This document shows, in pieces, positions 4,895 to 16,798 of a stretch of 39,327 nucleotides of DNA. The position numbers were made by a program, and so were the translations under genes. Source of the stretch: Pseudomonadota bacterium (GTDB taxonomy: Bacteria > Pseudomonadota > Alphaproteobacteria > Kiloniellales > J153); assembly GCA_022572105.1 (NCBI GenBank), contig JACZWN010000003.1, positions 1 to 39,327 of the forward strand, read 5' to 3'. The first letter of the stretch is position 1; each line of letters opens with the position of its first letter. The notes beneath the pieces are model-generated. The model had not been told where the DNA came from, made no database searches, and saw only the letters and a program-made list of their open reading frames with translations.

Positions 4895-5926
4895 ATGACC
4901 GCACCGGGGCTCGCCGCCGCCAATCTTGGCTACGCCCACCGCCATCTCCTCGGCATCGAGGGGCTTTCGGCGGACGAAATTTCGTTCCTCCTGGACCTTT
5001 CGGAAAACTACGTCGAGCTGAGCCGGCGCGGCAACAAGAAGACCGCGCTCCTGCGCGGGCTCACGATCATCAACCTGTTCTTCGAAAACTCGACGCGCAC
5101 GCGCACCTCCTTCGAGCTGGCGGGCAAGCGCCTGGGCGCCGACGTCATCAACATGTCGGTCGCCTGGAGCTCGATCAAGAAGGGCGAGACCCTGATCGAC
5201 ACGGCGATGACCTTGAACGCCATGCACCCGGACGTTCTGGTCGTACGCCACCCGGATTCGGGCGCGGTCAAGCTGCTCTCGGAGAAGGTCACCTGCGCGG
5301 TCATCAACGCCGGCGACGGCTCCCACGAGCACCCGACCCAGGCGCTCCTCGACGGGCTCACCATCCGGCGCCGGACCGGCCGGCTCGAGGGCCTCATCGT
5401 CGCCATCTGCGGCGACATCCTGCACTCCCGCGTGGCGCGCTCCAACATTCAGCTGCTGGGCATCATGGGCGCGCGCGTGCGCGTCGTCGCCCCGCCGACG
5501 CTGCTGCCGGCCGCGGTCGAGCGCCTCGGCGTCGAGGTCTTCTTCGACATGAAAGAGGCGCTCAAGGACTGCGATATCGTGATGATGCTGCGCCTGCAGA
5601 CCGAGCGCATGCACGGCACCTTCGTGCCCTCGACCCGCGAGTACTTCCGCTTCTACGGCCTCGACGCCGACAAGCTGAAGGCGGCCAAGCCGGACGCCTC
5701 GATCATGCATCCCGGGCCCATGAACCGGGGCATCGAGATCGACAGCGAGCTGGCCGACGACATCGACCGCTCGCTCATCCGCGAGCAGGTCGAGATGGGC
5801 GTCGCCGTGCGCATGGCCTGCCTCGACGCCCTGACCCAGGACCTGCGCGGCCACAACCTGGCGGCCGCAGAGGTCGGCCCAGAGGTCGGCCCAGAGGTCG
5901 GCTCCGGGGCCGGCGCCCGGTCATGA
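4895..5926 (+). CDS. pyrB: Aspartate carbamoyltransferase catalytic subunit
   Basis: The enzyme joins carbamoyl phosphate to aspartate, the committed step of pyrimidine synthesis, in the cytoplasm. The carbamoyl-phosphate loop STRTR is at residues 66-70, the HPTQ motif at 146-149, and HPGPMNRG at 272-279, all intact. The ATG at 4895 fits the family N-terminus; an upstream in-frame ATG at 4829 would add a non-homologous stretch. At 343 residues it is slightly long because of a C-terminal Ala/Glu/Val/Gly/Pro tail made by a 12-bp tandem repeat (5868-5903). The stop overlaps the start of the dihydroorotase-like gene (ATGA), so the two are coupled and probably form a complex. No pyrI is present. 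Confidence 0.96.
   Translation: MTAPGLAAANLGYAHRHLLGIEGLSADEISFLLDLSENYVELSRRGNKKTALLRGLTIINLFFENSTRTRTSFELAGKRLGADVINMSVAWSSIKKGETLIDTAMTLNAMHPDVLVVRHPDSGAVKLLSEKVTCAVINAGDGSHEHPTQALLDGLTIRRRTGRLEGLIVAICGDILHSRVARSNIQLLGIMGARVRVVAPPTLLPAAVERLGVEVFFDMKEALKDCDIVMMLRLQTERMHGTFVPSTREYFRFYGLDADKLKAAKPDASIMHPGPMNRGIEIDSELADDIDRSLIREQVEMGVAVRMACLDALTQDLRGHNLAAAEVGPEVGPEVGSGAGARS
5868..5903 (+). repeat. Three tandem copies of a 12-bp unit in the pyrB tail
   Basis: CAGAGGTCGGCC occurs twice and then once with its last base changed. It encodes repeated EVGP units at the end of PyrB, beyond the catalytic fold. Probably replication slippage of a tolerated disordered tail. Confidence 0.8.
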
Positions 5927-7248
5927 ACGACAGCGCGGGCACGCCCGGCCGGACCGCCGTGCGTCGGACCGCCTTCGTCAACGCGCGCCTGCTCGACCCG
6001 GCGAGCGGCCTGGACGCGCCCGGCGCGCTCGTGGTCGAGGACGGACGCATCGCCGACCTGGGGCCCGGCCTCTTGGCCGAGGGCGTGTCCGAGGGCATGG
6101 CGCGCATCGACTGCGGCGGCCACTGCCTGGCGCCGGGCCTGATCGACATGCGCGTGCAACTGCGCGAGCCGGGCGAGGAGCATAAGGAGACCATCGCCTC
6201 GGCCGGCGTGGCGGCGGCCGAGGGCGGCGTCACCTCGGTGGCGGCGCTGCCCAACACCGAACCGGTGGTCGACGATGTCTCCGGCGTCGAATTCGTCGCG
6301 CGCCGCGCGCGCGAAGCCAAGCTGGTCAAGGTCTACACCTACGCCGCGGCGACCCGCCGGCTCGAAGGCAAGGAGATCACCGAAATCGGCTTGCTCGCCG
6401 AGTTCGGCGCGGTCGGCTTCACCGACGGCCTGCACGCCGTCGCCGACGCCCTGGTCATGCGCCGCGTGCTCGACTATGCCCGCGCCTTCGACCAGCTGAT
6501 CGTCCAGCACCCCGAGGAGCCGAGCCTCGCCGCAGGCGTGATGAACGAGGGCGAGGTCGCGACCCGCCTGGGCCTCGCCGGCATCCCGGCCGCCGCCGAG
6601 GCGATCATGGTCGAGCGCGACCTGCGCCTGGTCGAGCTGACCGGCGCGCGTTACCACGCCGCCCATATCTCGACCGCGGCCGCCGTCGAGGCGATCCGCG
6701 GGGCCAAGGCGCGCGGCCTGGCCGTCACCTGCGACACCGCGCCCCACTACTTCACCCTCAACGAGCACGCGGTCGGCGACTACCGCAGCTTCGCCAAGGT
6801 CTCGCCGCCGCTGCGCGCCGAGGCCGACCGTGCGGCGATCGCCGCCGCCGTGGCCGAGGGCACCATCGACGCGGTCGCCAGCGACCACAGCCCGCACGAT
6901 CAGGAATCCAAGCGCCTGCCCTTCGCCCACGCCGCGCCCGGCATCGCCGGGCTCGAGACCCTGCTGGCGCTCACCCTGGCGCTGTACCACAAGGGCGAGC
7001 TGGGGCTCTTGGACGTGCTCGGCCGGATGACCGTCCGGCCGGCCGGGATCCTGGGACTAGAGGCCGGGCGCCTGGCCAAGGGCGCGCCGGCCGACCTGGT
7101 GCTCTTCGACCTGGAGCGGCCCTGGCGCATCGATCCGGACGCTTTCCGCAGCAAATCGAAGAACTCGCCCTTCGAGAACCACCCCGTCCAGGGTAAGGTC
7201 CTGCGCACCGTGGTCGACGGCCGCACCGTCTTCGAGGCCGGGGCCTAA
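5923..7248 (+). CDS. pyrC: Dihydroorotase-like protein (PyrC/PyrX type), probably non-catalytic
   Basis: The protein belongs to the class I dihydroorotase branch of the amidohydrolases: 441 residues, N-terminal LVVEDGRI strand, GLIDMRVQLREPG at about 73-84, PHYFTL at about 274-279, DAVASDHSPH at about 316-325. The metal-binding H-x-H that should follow the first Asp is replaced by R77-V78-Q79, and the usual DDG is TDG near residue 168. Later His and Asp residues (H196, H248, H275, D321) are present. Loss of H-x-H is known in PyrX-type partners that structurally support aspartate carbamoyltransferase, so the working dihydroorotase is probably encoded elsewhere. Its ATGA overlap with pyrB supports a subunit role. 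Confidence 0.9.
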   Translation: MNDSAGTPGRTAVRRTAFVNARLLDPASGLDAPGALVVEDGRIADLGPGLLAEGVSEGMARIDCGGHCLAPGLIDMRVQLREPGEEHKETIASAGVAAAEGGVTSVAALPNTEPVVDDVSGVEFVARRAREAKLVKVYTYAAATRRLEGKEITEIGLLAEFGAVGFTDGLHAVADALVMRRVLDYARAFDQLIVQHPEEPSLAAGVMNEGEVATRLGLAGIPAAAEAIMVERDLRLVELTGARYHAAHISTAAAVEAIRGAKARGLAVTCDTAPHYFTLNEHAVGDYRSFAKVSPPLRAEADRAAIAAAVAEGTIDAVASDHSPHDQESKRLPFAHAAPGIAGLETLLALTLALYHKGELGLLDVLGRMTVRPAGILGLEAGRLAKGAPADLVLFDLERPWRIDPDAFRSKSKNSPFENHPVQGKVLRTVVDGRTVFEAGA

Positions 7249-7253
7249 ATTCC

Positions 7254-7874
7254 ATGCCCGACCCGATCTCCTGGGAATTCGCCGGTCCCTATCTGTTGGC
7301 CGCCTTCGCCGGCGGCTATCTTTTGGGCTCGATTCCCTTTGGCCTCTTGCTGGCGCGCCTGGCGGGCTTGGGCGACATCCGCGGCATCGGATCGGGCAAC
7401 ATCGGCGCGACCAACGTGCTGCGCACGGGGCGCAAGGGGCTGGCCGCGGCGACCCTGCTGCTCGACGCCGGCAAGGGCGCGGGCGCGGTGCTATTGGCCG
7501 GCGTCTGGGGCCCGGACCCGCAACTCATGGCCGCGCTCGGCGCGGTGCTCGGCCATCTCTTCCCGCTCTGGCTCCGCTTCCGGGGCGGCAAGGGGGTGGC
7601 CACCGCGCTCGGCGTGCTGCTCGCGCTCGCCTGGCAGGCGGGCCTGGCCGCCTGCGCGACCTGGCTCCTGGTCGCCGGCCTGCTGCGCTACGCCTCGCTG
7701 GCGGCGCTCCTCTCGCTCGCCGCCGCGCCGCTTTATATCTGGCTGTTCACCCGCGACCTGCAGCTGGTGGAGCTGATCGCGGTTTTGGCGGTGCTGATCT
7801 GTATTCGCCACCGCGTCAACATCGTCCGCCTGCTCAAGGGCGAGGAGCCGAAGATCGGCGGAAAACGGGCGTGA
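7254..7874 (+). CDS. plsY: Acyl-phosphate glycerol-3-phosphate acyltransferase
   Basis: An integral inner-membrane enzyme that moves the acyl group from acyl-phosphate to glycerol-3-phosphate, the first step of phospholipid synthesis. It has 206 residues and about five membrane spans. The three conserved PlsY loops are visible: GSIPFG near residue 25, GSGNIGATNVLRTGRKG at about 46-62, and GHLFPLWLRFRGGKGVATALG at about 98-118. It starts five bases after the stop of the dihydroorotase-like gene, so it is probably cotranscribed with pyrBC and dprA. Confidence 0.96.
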   Translation: MPDPISWEFAGPYLLAAFAGGYLLGSIPFGLLLARLAGLGDIRGIGSGNIGATNVLRTGRKGLAAATLLLDAGKGAGAVLLAGVWGPDPQLMAALGAVLGHLFPLWLRFRGGKGVATALGVLLALAWQAGLAACATWLLVAGLLRYASLAALLSLAAAPLYIWLFTRDLQLVELIAVLAVLICIRHRVNIVRLLKGEEPKIGGKRA

Positions 7875-7947
7875 CCGGCCCCGGCACGTGGACAGCTCGA
7901 TTAACGCAAGCTTGACGTGCGCGCACGCCGCCGCCCAAGGTAGTGCG

Positions 7948-9096
7948 ATGCACAGCCCCGCGCCGCGTAGCCTGGACCGAGCCGAGCGCCTGCAATGGCT
8001 GCGCCTCATTCGCAGCGAGAACGTCGGACCGATCACCTTCCGCCAGTTGCTGGCCCGCTTCGGCTCGGCGGGCGCGGCGCTCGACGCCTTGCCCGATCTG
8101 GCCAAGCACGGCGGACGCCGGCGGCCGATCGCGATCTGCTCGAAGGCGGTGGCCGAGACCGAGCTGGCGCGGCTCGAGGCCGTAAACGCGCATACGATCG
8201 CGCTCTGCGAGCCGGAATACCCGCCGGCCCTGGCGGTGCTCGAGGACGCGCCGCCGGTCTTGAGCTGCCTCGGTCACGCGCACCTGCTCCAGCGCGACGC
8301 GATCGCCGTGGTCGGCGCGCGCAACGCCTCGGCCAACGGACGGCGCCTGGCGCGCCAGCTCGCCGCCGACCTGGGCCAGGCCGGGCTTCTGGTCGTCTCG
8401 GGTCTGGCGCGCGGCATCGACGCCGCCGCCCACCAGGGCGCGCTCGAGGCCGGAACCGCGGCCGTGGTGGCCGGCGGCATCGACGTGATCTATCCGGAGG
8501 AGAACACCGCGCTCTACGAGGAGATCCGCTCGCGCGGCGTGATGATCTCCGAGATAGCGGTCGGGACCGCGCCCCAGGCGCGCCACTTCCCGCGCCGCAA
8601 CCGGCTGATTTCCGGCATGTCGCGCGGCGTCCTGGTGGTCGAGGCGGCGTTGCGCTCCGGCTCGCTGATCACGGCGCGCTGCGCGGCCGATCAGGGGCGC
8701 GAGGTCTGCGCCGTGCCGGGCTCGCCGCTCGACCCGCGGGCGCGCGGCTGCAACAATCTGCTGCGCCAGGGCGCGGTCCTGGTGGAAACCGCCGCCGATG
8801 TCCTGGACGCCCTGGAAGGGATGCTCAAACCGCCCGCCGAAGAGCCGAAGGTGGCGGATTTCCTGGCTCCGGCGGCGCCTGCGCCCGACCAGCGCGAGCT
8901 CGCCGCGGCGCGCGATGCGGTGCAGGAACTGCTCGGTCCGACGCCGGTCCCGGTTGACGAAGTGATCCGCGAGTGCCATGTGTCGCCCGCGATCGTGCAC
9001 ATGGCCCTGCTCGAGCTCGAGCTGGCCGGCCGGCTCGAACGGCATCCGGGAAACCGTGTCGCGCTGATCGCCGGGAGTTCGGCCGCGGCATCGTGA
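7948..9096 (+). CDS. dprA: DNA-processing protein DprA
   Basis: DprA binds incoming single-stranded DNA and loads RecA during natural transformation, and is widely conserved even in non-competent species. The 382-residue protein has an N-terminal SAM-like helical part (ERLQWLRLIRSENVGPITFRQLL). A Rossmann-like domain follows (VVGARNASANGRRLA, SGLARGIDAAAHQGAL, FPRRNRLISG, GSLITARCA), and a C-terminal winged-helix domain spans about 310-375. I chose the ATG at 7948 because AAGG lies seven bases upstream; an in-frame GTG at 7888 would add 20 non-conserved residues. plsY lies upstream and topA downstream on the same strand. Confidence 0.93.
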   Translation: MHSPAPRSLDRAERLQWLRLIRSENVGPITFRQLLARFGSAGAALDALPDLAKHGGRRRPIAICSKAVAETELARLEAVNAHTIALCEPEYPPALAVLEDAPPVLSCLGHAHLLQRDAIAVVGARNASANGRRLARQLAADLGQAGLLVVSGLARGIDAAAHQGALEAGTAAVVAGGIDVIYPEENTALYEEIRSRGVMISEIAVGTAPQARHFPRRNRLISGMSRGVLVVEAALRSGSLITARCAADQGREVCAVPGSPLDPRARGCNNLLRQGAVLVETAADVLDALEGMLKPPAEEPKVADFLAPAAPAPDQRELAAARDAVQELLGPTPVPVDEVIRECHVSPAIVHMALLELELAGRLERHPGNRVALIAGSSAAAS

Positions 9097-9142
9097 CCGC
9101 CGGCCGTTGCACAATTCATCGCGGAAGAGCGCGCGGCCGTAC

Positions 9143-11794
9143 ATGAACGTCGTCGTCGTCGAATCGCCCGCCAAGGCGAAGACCATCAACAAGTACCTGG
9201 GCCCGGGCTACCGGGTGCTGGCCAGCTACGGCCACGTTCGCGACCTGCCCGCCAAGGATGGCTCGGTCGACCCGGAGCGCGACTTCGCCATGATCTGGGA
9301 GGTCGACGCGCGCGGCGAGAAGCAGCTCCAGGCGATCGCCGCGGCGGTCAAGGGCGCCAAGCGGCTGTACCTGGCGACCGACCCGGACCGCGAGGGCGAG
9401 GCGATCTCCTGGCACATCGCCGAGGAACTGGCCCGGCGCGACGCGCTCGACCATGTCCAGGTCCAGCGCGTCGTCTTCAACGAGGTCACCAAGCGGGCCG
9501 TCATCGAGGCCTTCAAGCACCCGCGCGAGCTCAACAAGGAGCTGATCGAGGCCTATCTGGCGCGCCGGGCACTCGACTACCTGGTCGGCTTCACGCTGTC
9601 GCCGGTGCTCTGGCGCAAGCTGCCGGGCAGCCGCTCGGCCGGGCGCGTCCAGTCGGTTACGCTACGTCTCGTCTGCGAGCGCGAGGCCGAGCTGGAGACC
9701 TTCCGCGCGCGCGAATACTGGACCGTCGAGGCGCGCCTGACCGGCCCCTCGGAGGAGCCGTTCAAGGCCCGGCTCACCCACCTCGAAGGCCGCAAGATCG
9801 AGAAATTCGACCTGGGCGACGAGGCCGCGGCCGGCGCGGCCGCCCGGGTCCTGGAACAGGCGCGGGACTTCACCGTCGCCGCGATCGAGCGCAAGACCGT
9901 GCGCCGCAACCCCCAGCCGGCGTTCACGACCTCGACCCTGCAGCAGGAGGCCTCGCGCAAGTTGGGCTTCGGCGCGACCCATACCATGCGCACCGCCCAG
10001 CGGCTTTACGAGGGCATCGACCTCGACGGCGAGACGGTCGGCCTCATCACCTATATGCGCACCGACGGCGTCCAGGTCTCGAGCGAGGCGATCGAGGCGG
10101 CGCGCGGCCTGATCGCGCAGAAGTTCGGCAGCCATTACGTACCGGTCGTGCCGCCGGTCTACAAGACCAAGGCCAAGAACGCCCAGGAAGCGCACGAGGC
10201 GATCCGCCCGACCGACCTGTTCCGGCAGCCGCAGGACGTGGCGTCCCGCCTCGGCCCGGACGAGCTCAAGCTGTACCGCCTGATCTGGACCCGCATGCTG
10301 GCCAGCCAGATGGAGAGCGCGCGCCTGGATCAGGTCGCGGTCGATATCGCCGTCGACGGCGCGGCGGCACGGCTGCGGGCGACCGGCTCGGTGGTCCTCT
10401 TCGACGGCTTTCTGGCGCTCTATCAGGAAGGCCGCGACGAGGGCCGCGACAACGATAATACCGACGGGGCCGGGCGCGCGGGCAACGCGGATTCCGAGCG
10501 CCGGCTGCCCGAGCTGCTCGACGGCGACCGCCTGACCCGCCTCGCGGTCCTGCCCGAGCAGCACTTCACCCAACCGCCGCCGCGCTACAGCGAGGCGAGC
10601 CTGGTCAAGAAGCTCGAGGAGCTGGGGATCGGGCGGCCGTCGACCTACGCCTCGATCCTACAGGTGCTCCAGGACCGCGACTACGTGCGCCTGGAAAAGC
10701 GCCGCTTCGTGCCCGAGGACCGCGGCCGCCTGGTGACCGCCTTCCTGAGCAGCTTCTTCGAGCGCTACGTCCAGTACAACTTCACCGCCGATCTGGAGAC
10801 CCAGCTGGACGACATCTCGGGCGGACGCAAGGCCTGGAAGACCGTGCTCGAGCAGTTCTGGCACGCCTTCAACAAGAAGGTCAGCGAAACCAAGGAGTTG
10901 TCGATCAGCGACGTCATCGACACCCTCGATCGGGATCTGGGTCCGCACTTCTTCCCGGCCGACCCGGAGGCGCCGGACAAAGACCCGCGCGCCTGCCCGA
11001 CCTGCGGCGACGGGCGGCTCGGCCTGAAGCTGGGGCGTAGCGGCGGCTTCGTCGGCTGCTCCAACTATCCGGACTGCCGCCACACCCGGCCGCTCGCGGT
11101 GCCGGGCGCGGGAGACGAAGCGGCGGACACGGAGCTGGCCGGCCCGCGCGAGCTCGGCACCGACCCCGAGACCGGCGAGACCGTGACCCTGCGAAAGGGG
11201 CCCTACGGGGTCTACCTGCAGCGCGGCGAGCCGAAGGGCCCGAAAGGCAAGGAAAAGCCGCCGCGCGTCTCCCTGCCGAAGGGACTGGCGCCGGCCGAGA
11301 TCACCCTCGGCACGGCGCTCGCCCTGCTCGCCCTGCCGCGCAGCATCGGCGCCCATCCCGAAACCGGGCAGCCGATCACCGCCGGCATCGGGCGCTACGG
11401 CCCCTACGTCAAGCACGAGTCGACCTACCGCAACATTCCCGACCCCGAGGACGTGCTCACCATCGGCCTCAACCGCGCGGTCGCCCTGATCGCCGAGGCG
11501 ACGACCCGGCGCGGCTCGAGCGCCGGCAAGGAGATCGGCTCCCACCCGGGCGACGGCAAGCCGGTCACGCTGCACTCCGGGCGCTACGGCCCCTACGTCA
11601 AGCACGGCCGGACCATCGCCTCCCTGCCCAAGGGCCAGTCCGCGGACGAGTTGAGCTTCGAGCGCGCGCTCGCGCTCCTGGCCGCCAAAGCCGAAAAGGA
11701 CAAGGCCAAGGGCAAGAAGACGGCCACGCCAGCGAAGAAGAGGCCGGCCAAGAAGGCCAAGCGCGCGAAGAAAGCCAAGAAGGCCGCGAACTGA
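9143..11794 (+). CDS. topA: DNA topoisomerase I
   Basis: A type IA topoisomerase that relaxes negative supercoils. The 883-residue protein opens with the TOPRIM domain (MNVVVVESPAKAKTI, DPDREGE at 80-86). The catalytic tyrosine is Y304 in GLITYMRTDG. One four-cysteine zinc finger follows the core (CPTCGDG ... CSNYPDC). Then come three repeats of the alphaproteobacterial C-terminal type, each with a KGPYGVYL/GRYGPYVKH core, and a Lys/Ala-rich tail for DNA binding. The ATG at 9143 gives the family N-terminus; a TTG 36 bases upstream would add 12 unrelated residues. The Shine-Dalgarno is weak. rnr follows after 12 bases. Confidence 0.96.
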   Translation: MNVVVVESPAKAKTINKYLGPGYRVLASYGHVRDLPAKDGSVDPERDFAMIWEVDARGEKQLQAIAAAVKGAKRLYLATDPDREGEAISWHIAEELARRDALDHVQVQRVVFNEVTKRAVIEAFKHPRELNKELIEAYLARRALDYLVGFTLSPVLWRKLPGSRSAGRVQSVTLRLVCEREAELETFRAREYWTVEARLTGPSEEPFKARLTHLEGRKIEKFDLGDEAAAGAAARVLEQARDFTVAAIERKTVRRNPQPAFTTSTLQQEASRKLGFGATHTMRTAQRLYEGIDLDGETVGLITYMRTDGVQVSSEAIEAARGLIAQKFGSHYVPVVPPVYKTKAKNAQEAHEAIRPTDLFRQPQDVASRLGPDELKLYRLIWTRMLASQMESARLDQVAVDIAVDGAAARLRATGSVVLFDGFLALYQEGRDEGRDNDNTDGAGRAGNADSERRLPELLDGDRLTRLAVLPEQHFTQPPPRYSEASLVKKLEELGIGRPSTYASILQVLQDRDYVRLEKRRFVPEDRGRLVTAFLSSFFERYVQYNFTADLETQLDDISGGRKAWKTVLEQFWHAFNKKVSETKELSISDVIDTLDRDLGPHFFPADPEAPDKDPRACPTCGDGRLGLKLGRSGGFVGCSNYPDCRHTRPLAVPGAGDEAADTELAGPRELGTDPETGETVTLRKGPYGVYLQRGEPKGPKGKEKPPRVSLPKGLAPAEITLGTALALLALPRSIGAHPETGQPITAGIGRYGPYVKHESTYRNIPDPEDVLTIGLNRAVALIAEATTRRGSSAGKEIGSHPGDGKPVTLHSGRYGPYVKHGRTIASLPKGQSADELSFERALALLAAKAEKDKAKGKKTATPAKKRPAKKAKRAKKAKKAAN

Positions 11795-11806
11795 CAGGAC
11801 GACTTT

Positions 11807-14227
<2,421 letters not shown>

Positions 14228-14455
14228 AGCCGGGCAACACCGGGAGCTATGAGCAAAATATGGTTAATAAAGGTTAAGTGATTGTGAATCTCGACTTGCC
14301 CGCAGTGCCGAATATTCCGTAAGAGGCCGGTTATTAACAATTTTATTTGAAATATAAGTAGCCTTACGCAGGCCCGGTCGGGTACCATGGCGGCGCGCCG
14401 GGTACCAAAAAAAAACTTAGCGATGCGGGGACAGGTAGTGGCTATGGGAGGACAG
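14228..14455. promoter_or_regulatory. AT-rich intergenic promoter region before the S41 protease gene
   Basis: This 228-bp segment is markedly AT-rich within GC-rich DNA (for example 14330-14360). It contains GGTTAATAAAGGTTAAG and GGTTATTAACAA, which resemble CtrA half-sites, but the spacing does not match the TTAA-N7-TTAA rule. It probably holds the promoter of the protease gene. No clear intrinsic terminator for rnr is visible. Confidence 0.4.
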
Positions 14456-16060
14456 GTGAGACTTCGGTTTTCGCGGCGGGGCCGGGAGGCCTGGCGGCGT
14501 CTCGGCGCTATTTCCGTCGCGTTCCTCATGGTGGCCTGCGCCTCGCAGGACACGCGGGTTACCGCCGAGTCCGACCTGTCGCTCGCCGATCGCCTGTTCA
14601 GCACCGGCTACCAGGATATCGCCGACATCTACATCGACGAGGTGACGGCGGCGAATCTCGCTCTGGCGGGACTGGGCAACCTGTCGAGCCTCTACCCCGA
14701 CGTCTCGGTGACGCAAAGCGGGAACTGGGTGACGCTTTCGGTGGACGGCCGGCCGGCGGGCAGCTTCAGCGCTCCGGACGGTCTCGACGCCGAGGGTTGG
14801 GGCGAGCTCACCGCGTCCGCGCTCAGAATCGGGCGCGGCCATTCCCCGGAAATGAGCGGCGCCGAACCGGAAGAGATCTATGAGGTCGTCTTCGACGGCG
14901 TGCTGGGCGAGCTGGACAGTTTCTCCCGCTACGCCGGCCGCGACGAGGCGCGCGAGAACAGGGCGAGCCGGGACGGCTTCGGCGGCATCGGCGTGCGCAT
15001 CCGCCTGATCGACCAGGGTATCCGGATCCTCTCGGTCATGGAAAACACCCCGGCCGAGCGCTCGGGTCTTCAGGACAACGACATCATCGTCGAGATCGAC
15101 GGGATCCCGACGGTGGGGCTCAGTCAGCGCGAGGTGGTGCGACGCCTGCGCGGCCCGCTGCGCAGCCGCGTCGAGTTGACGGTCGAGCGCGAGACCCAGC
15201 CCGCCGCCCTCGATATTGCGGTGGTCCGGGCGCACATCGTTCCGCAGACCGTCAAGTACGAGCGCCAAGGCAATCTCGCCGTCATACGGATCAGCGGCTT
15301 CAACCAGAGCACCACGCGCTCGCTACGCGAGAAGCTCGAGCTCGCTGAAGACGAGATCGGTCCGGCGTTGGCCGGTTTCGTGCTCGACCTTCGCGGCAAC
15401 CCCGGTGGCCTGCTCGATCAGGCGGTCGCGGTGTCCGACCTGTTTATCGGCGCCGGCCGCATCGTCTCGACCCATGGGCGGCATCCGGACAGCCATCAAT
15501 ACTTCGACGCCGACGCCGATGACTTGGCGAAGGACCGGCCCGTGGTGGTCCTGGTCAACGGCAACTCGGCCTCGGCCTCGGAGATCGTCGCCGCCGCACT
15601 TCAGGATTCGGGCCGCGCCGTGGTGATCGGCAGCGGATCGTTCGGCAAGGGCACGGTGCAGACCGTGCTGCGCTTGCCCAACGAAGGAGAGTTGACGCTC
15701 ACCTGGGCGCGCTTCCACGCGCCCTCCGGCTACGCCTTGAATGGGCGTGGCGTGCTGCCCGACATCTGCACGACCGCGGAGGACCTGAGCGCCGACGACG
15801 TGCTGGAGCGCCTGCGCGAGGGGACCTTGCTCTTCGATCGCACGGCCCAGCGCAGGGACATCGACCCGGACGACACCGCCGCCATCAAAGCCTTCCGCGC
15901 CATGTGCCCGGCACGCCAGGGCGACCCCCAGTTGGACATCGAGGTGGCTCGGCGCCTGATCGAGGACCCGGTTCTCTTCGCGCGCGCCTTGGGCGCCGGA
16001 ACGCCGGATACCGCCCGCCTGGAGACCGGCCAGTCGGCCGTCGCGCCCAGCCCCCAGTGA
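14456..16060 (+). CDS. S41 (CtpA-type) carboxy-terminal processing protease, lipoprotein
   Basis: A periplasmic serine protease of the C-terminal processing family. The N-terminus is basic, then hydrophobic, ending in a lipobox-like MVAC, so it is probably a lipid-anchored envelope protein. A PDZ domain is visible (GGIGVRIRLIDQGIRILSV ... AERSGLQDNDIIVEIDGIP). The S41 core follows: LDLRGNPGGLLDQAV, the nucleophile motif NSASASEI, and the general-base Lys in GSFGKGTVQ, about 26 residues later. I prefer the GTG at 14456 because GGGAGG lies just upstream; ATGs at 14444, 14423 and 14387 are alternatives. It has an acidic N-terminal domain and a C-terminal extension of unknown role. Confidence 0.9.
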   Translation: MRLRFSRRGREAWRRLGAISVAFLMVACASQDTRVTAESDLSLADRLFSTGYQDIADIYIDEVTAANLALAGLGNLSSLYPDVSVTQSGNWVTLSVDGRPAGSFSAPDGLDAEGWGELTASALRIGRGHSPEMSGAEPEEIYEVVFDGVLGELDSFSRYAGRDEARENRASRDGFGGIGVRIRLIDQGIRILSVMENTPAERSGLQDNDIIVEIDGIPTVGLSQREVVRRLRGPLRSRVELTVERETQPAALDIAVVRAHIVPQTVKYERQGNLAVIRISGFNQSTTRSLREKLELAEDEIGPALAGFVLDLRGNPGGLLDQAVAVSDLFIGAGRIVSTHGRHPDSHQYFDADADDLAKDRPVVVLVNGNSASASEIVAAALQDSGRAVVIGSGSFGKGTVQTVLRLPNEGELTLTWARFHAPSGYALNGRGVLPDICTTAEDLSADDVLERLREGTLLFDRTAQRRDIDPDDTAAIKAFRAMCPARQGDPQLDIEVARRLIEDPVLFARALGAGTPDTARLETGQSAVAPSPQ

Positions 16061-16066
16061 GCGTTA

Positions 16067-16798
16067 TTGACTATCGTTAGACCGGCCATTAGACCGGCCG
16101 AAGCCGCCGGCCTCGTCCTGATCCGCCAGGCGCGGAGCGCCGCCGGCGACGACGAGGTGTTGCTCGGCCGCCGCAGCCAAGGCTCCCGGTTCATGCCCGG
16201 CGTCTACGTCTTTCCCGGCGGCCGACTTAGCGCGCTCGATCGTAGGCCGTCCGGATTCGCCGAGGACTTGGCGCCACCGCCACCCGGGCTCGACGCCCGG
16301 ACCCGGACCCGGCTCGCGGTCTTCGCCCGCGCCGCCCTGCGCGAGACCTTCGAGGAAACCGGACTGTTGCTGGGCTTGCCGACGCCGGCAACGGCCCCCG
16401 CGGACGCCGCCACGACGCGTGCGCCCGACGTTTGGGCCGCCTTCGCGCGCGCCGGCCTCGCCCCCGCCTTCGGCGCGCTCGGGCTGGTCGCCCGGGCGAT
16501 CACGCCGACCGCTTCGCCTCTGCGCTTCCACACCCGCTTTTTCCTGGCCGAGGGCGCGAACGCACACGGGCCGCTCGGCGGCGACGGCGAACTCGAGGAT
16601 ATTCGTTGGGTCCCGGTCCCAGCCGCCCCCGCCCTGCCGATCCCCGAGGTCACTTTGCGCGTCCTCGAGGAAGCGCTGGCGCGCCGCGCCGAGGACGCCC
16701 AGGGCGCGCGCGGCACCCGGCCGGCACCCCTGTTCCGATGGGTCGGCCCGAAGATGCGGCCCCGCGCCTGGCCCGGGCCGCTCGGCCGGCGGGCTTGA
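16067..16798 (+). CDS. Nudix hydrolase
   Basis: Nudix enzymes cleave nucleoside diphosphates linked to another group; this one's substrate is unknown. The 243-residue protein has the Nudix box spread over an insertion: GVYVFPGGRLS, then about 40 residues, then ARAALRETFEETGLLLG with the REtfEEtG metal-binding core. The long gap between the box halves is typical of the Nudt7/19-like, CoA-diphosphatase-related branch. The only plausible start is TTG at 16067; no ATG or GTG lies before the conserved region. It starts six bases after the protease gene, so it is probably in the same operon. rpmG is downstream with its own promoter. Confidence 0.88.
   Translation: MTIVRPAIRPAEAAGLVLIRQARSAAGDDEVLLGRRSQGSRFMPGVYVFPGGRLSALDRRPSGFAEDLAPPPPGLDARTRTRLAVFARAALRETFEETGLLLGLPTPATAPADAATTRAPDVWAAFARAGLAPAFGALGLVARAITPTASPLRFHTRFFLAEGANAHGPLGGDGELEDIRWVPVPAAPALPIPEVTLRVLEEALARRAEDAQGARGTRPAPLFRWVGPKMRPRAWPGPLGRRA

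Noticed and set aside
4892..5854. Long antisense frames opposite pyrB and other core genes (for example 10658-14155 opposite topA/rnr)
   Set aside because: They are shadows of strongly conserved genes on the other strand, with no start signals or domains.
14260..14345. CtrA binding sites upstream of the S41 protease gene
   Set aside because: TTAA pairs are present but separated by six bases, not the required seven, and the flanking consensus is missing.
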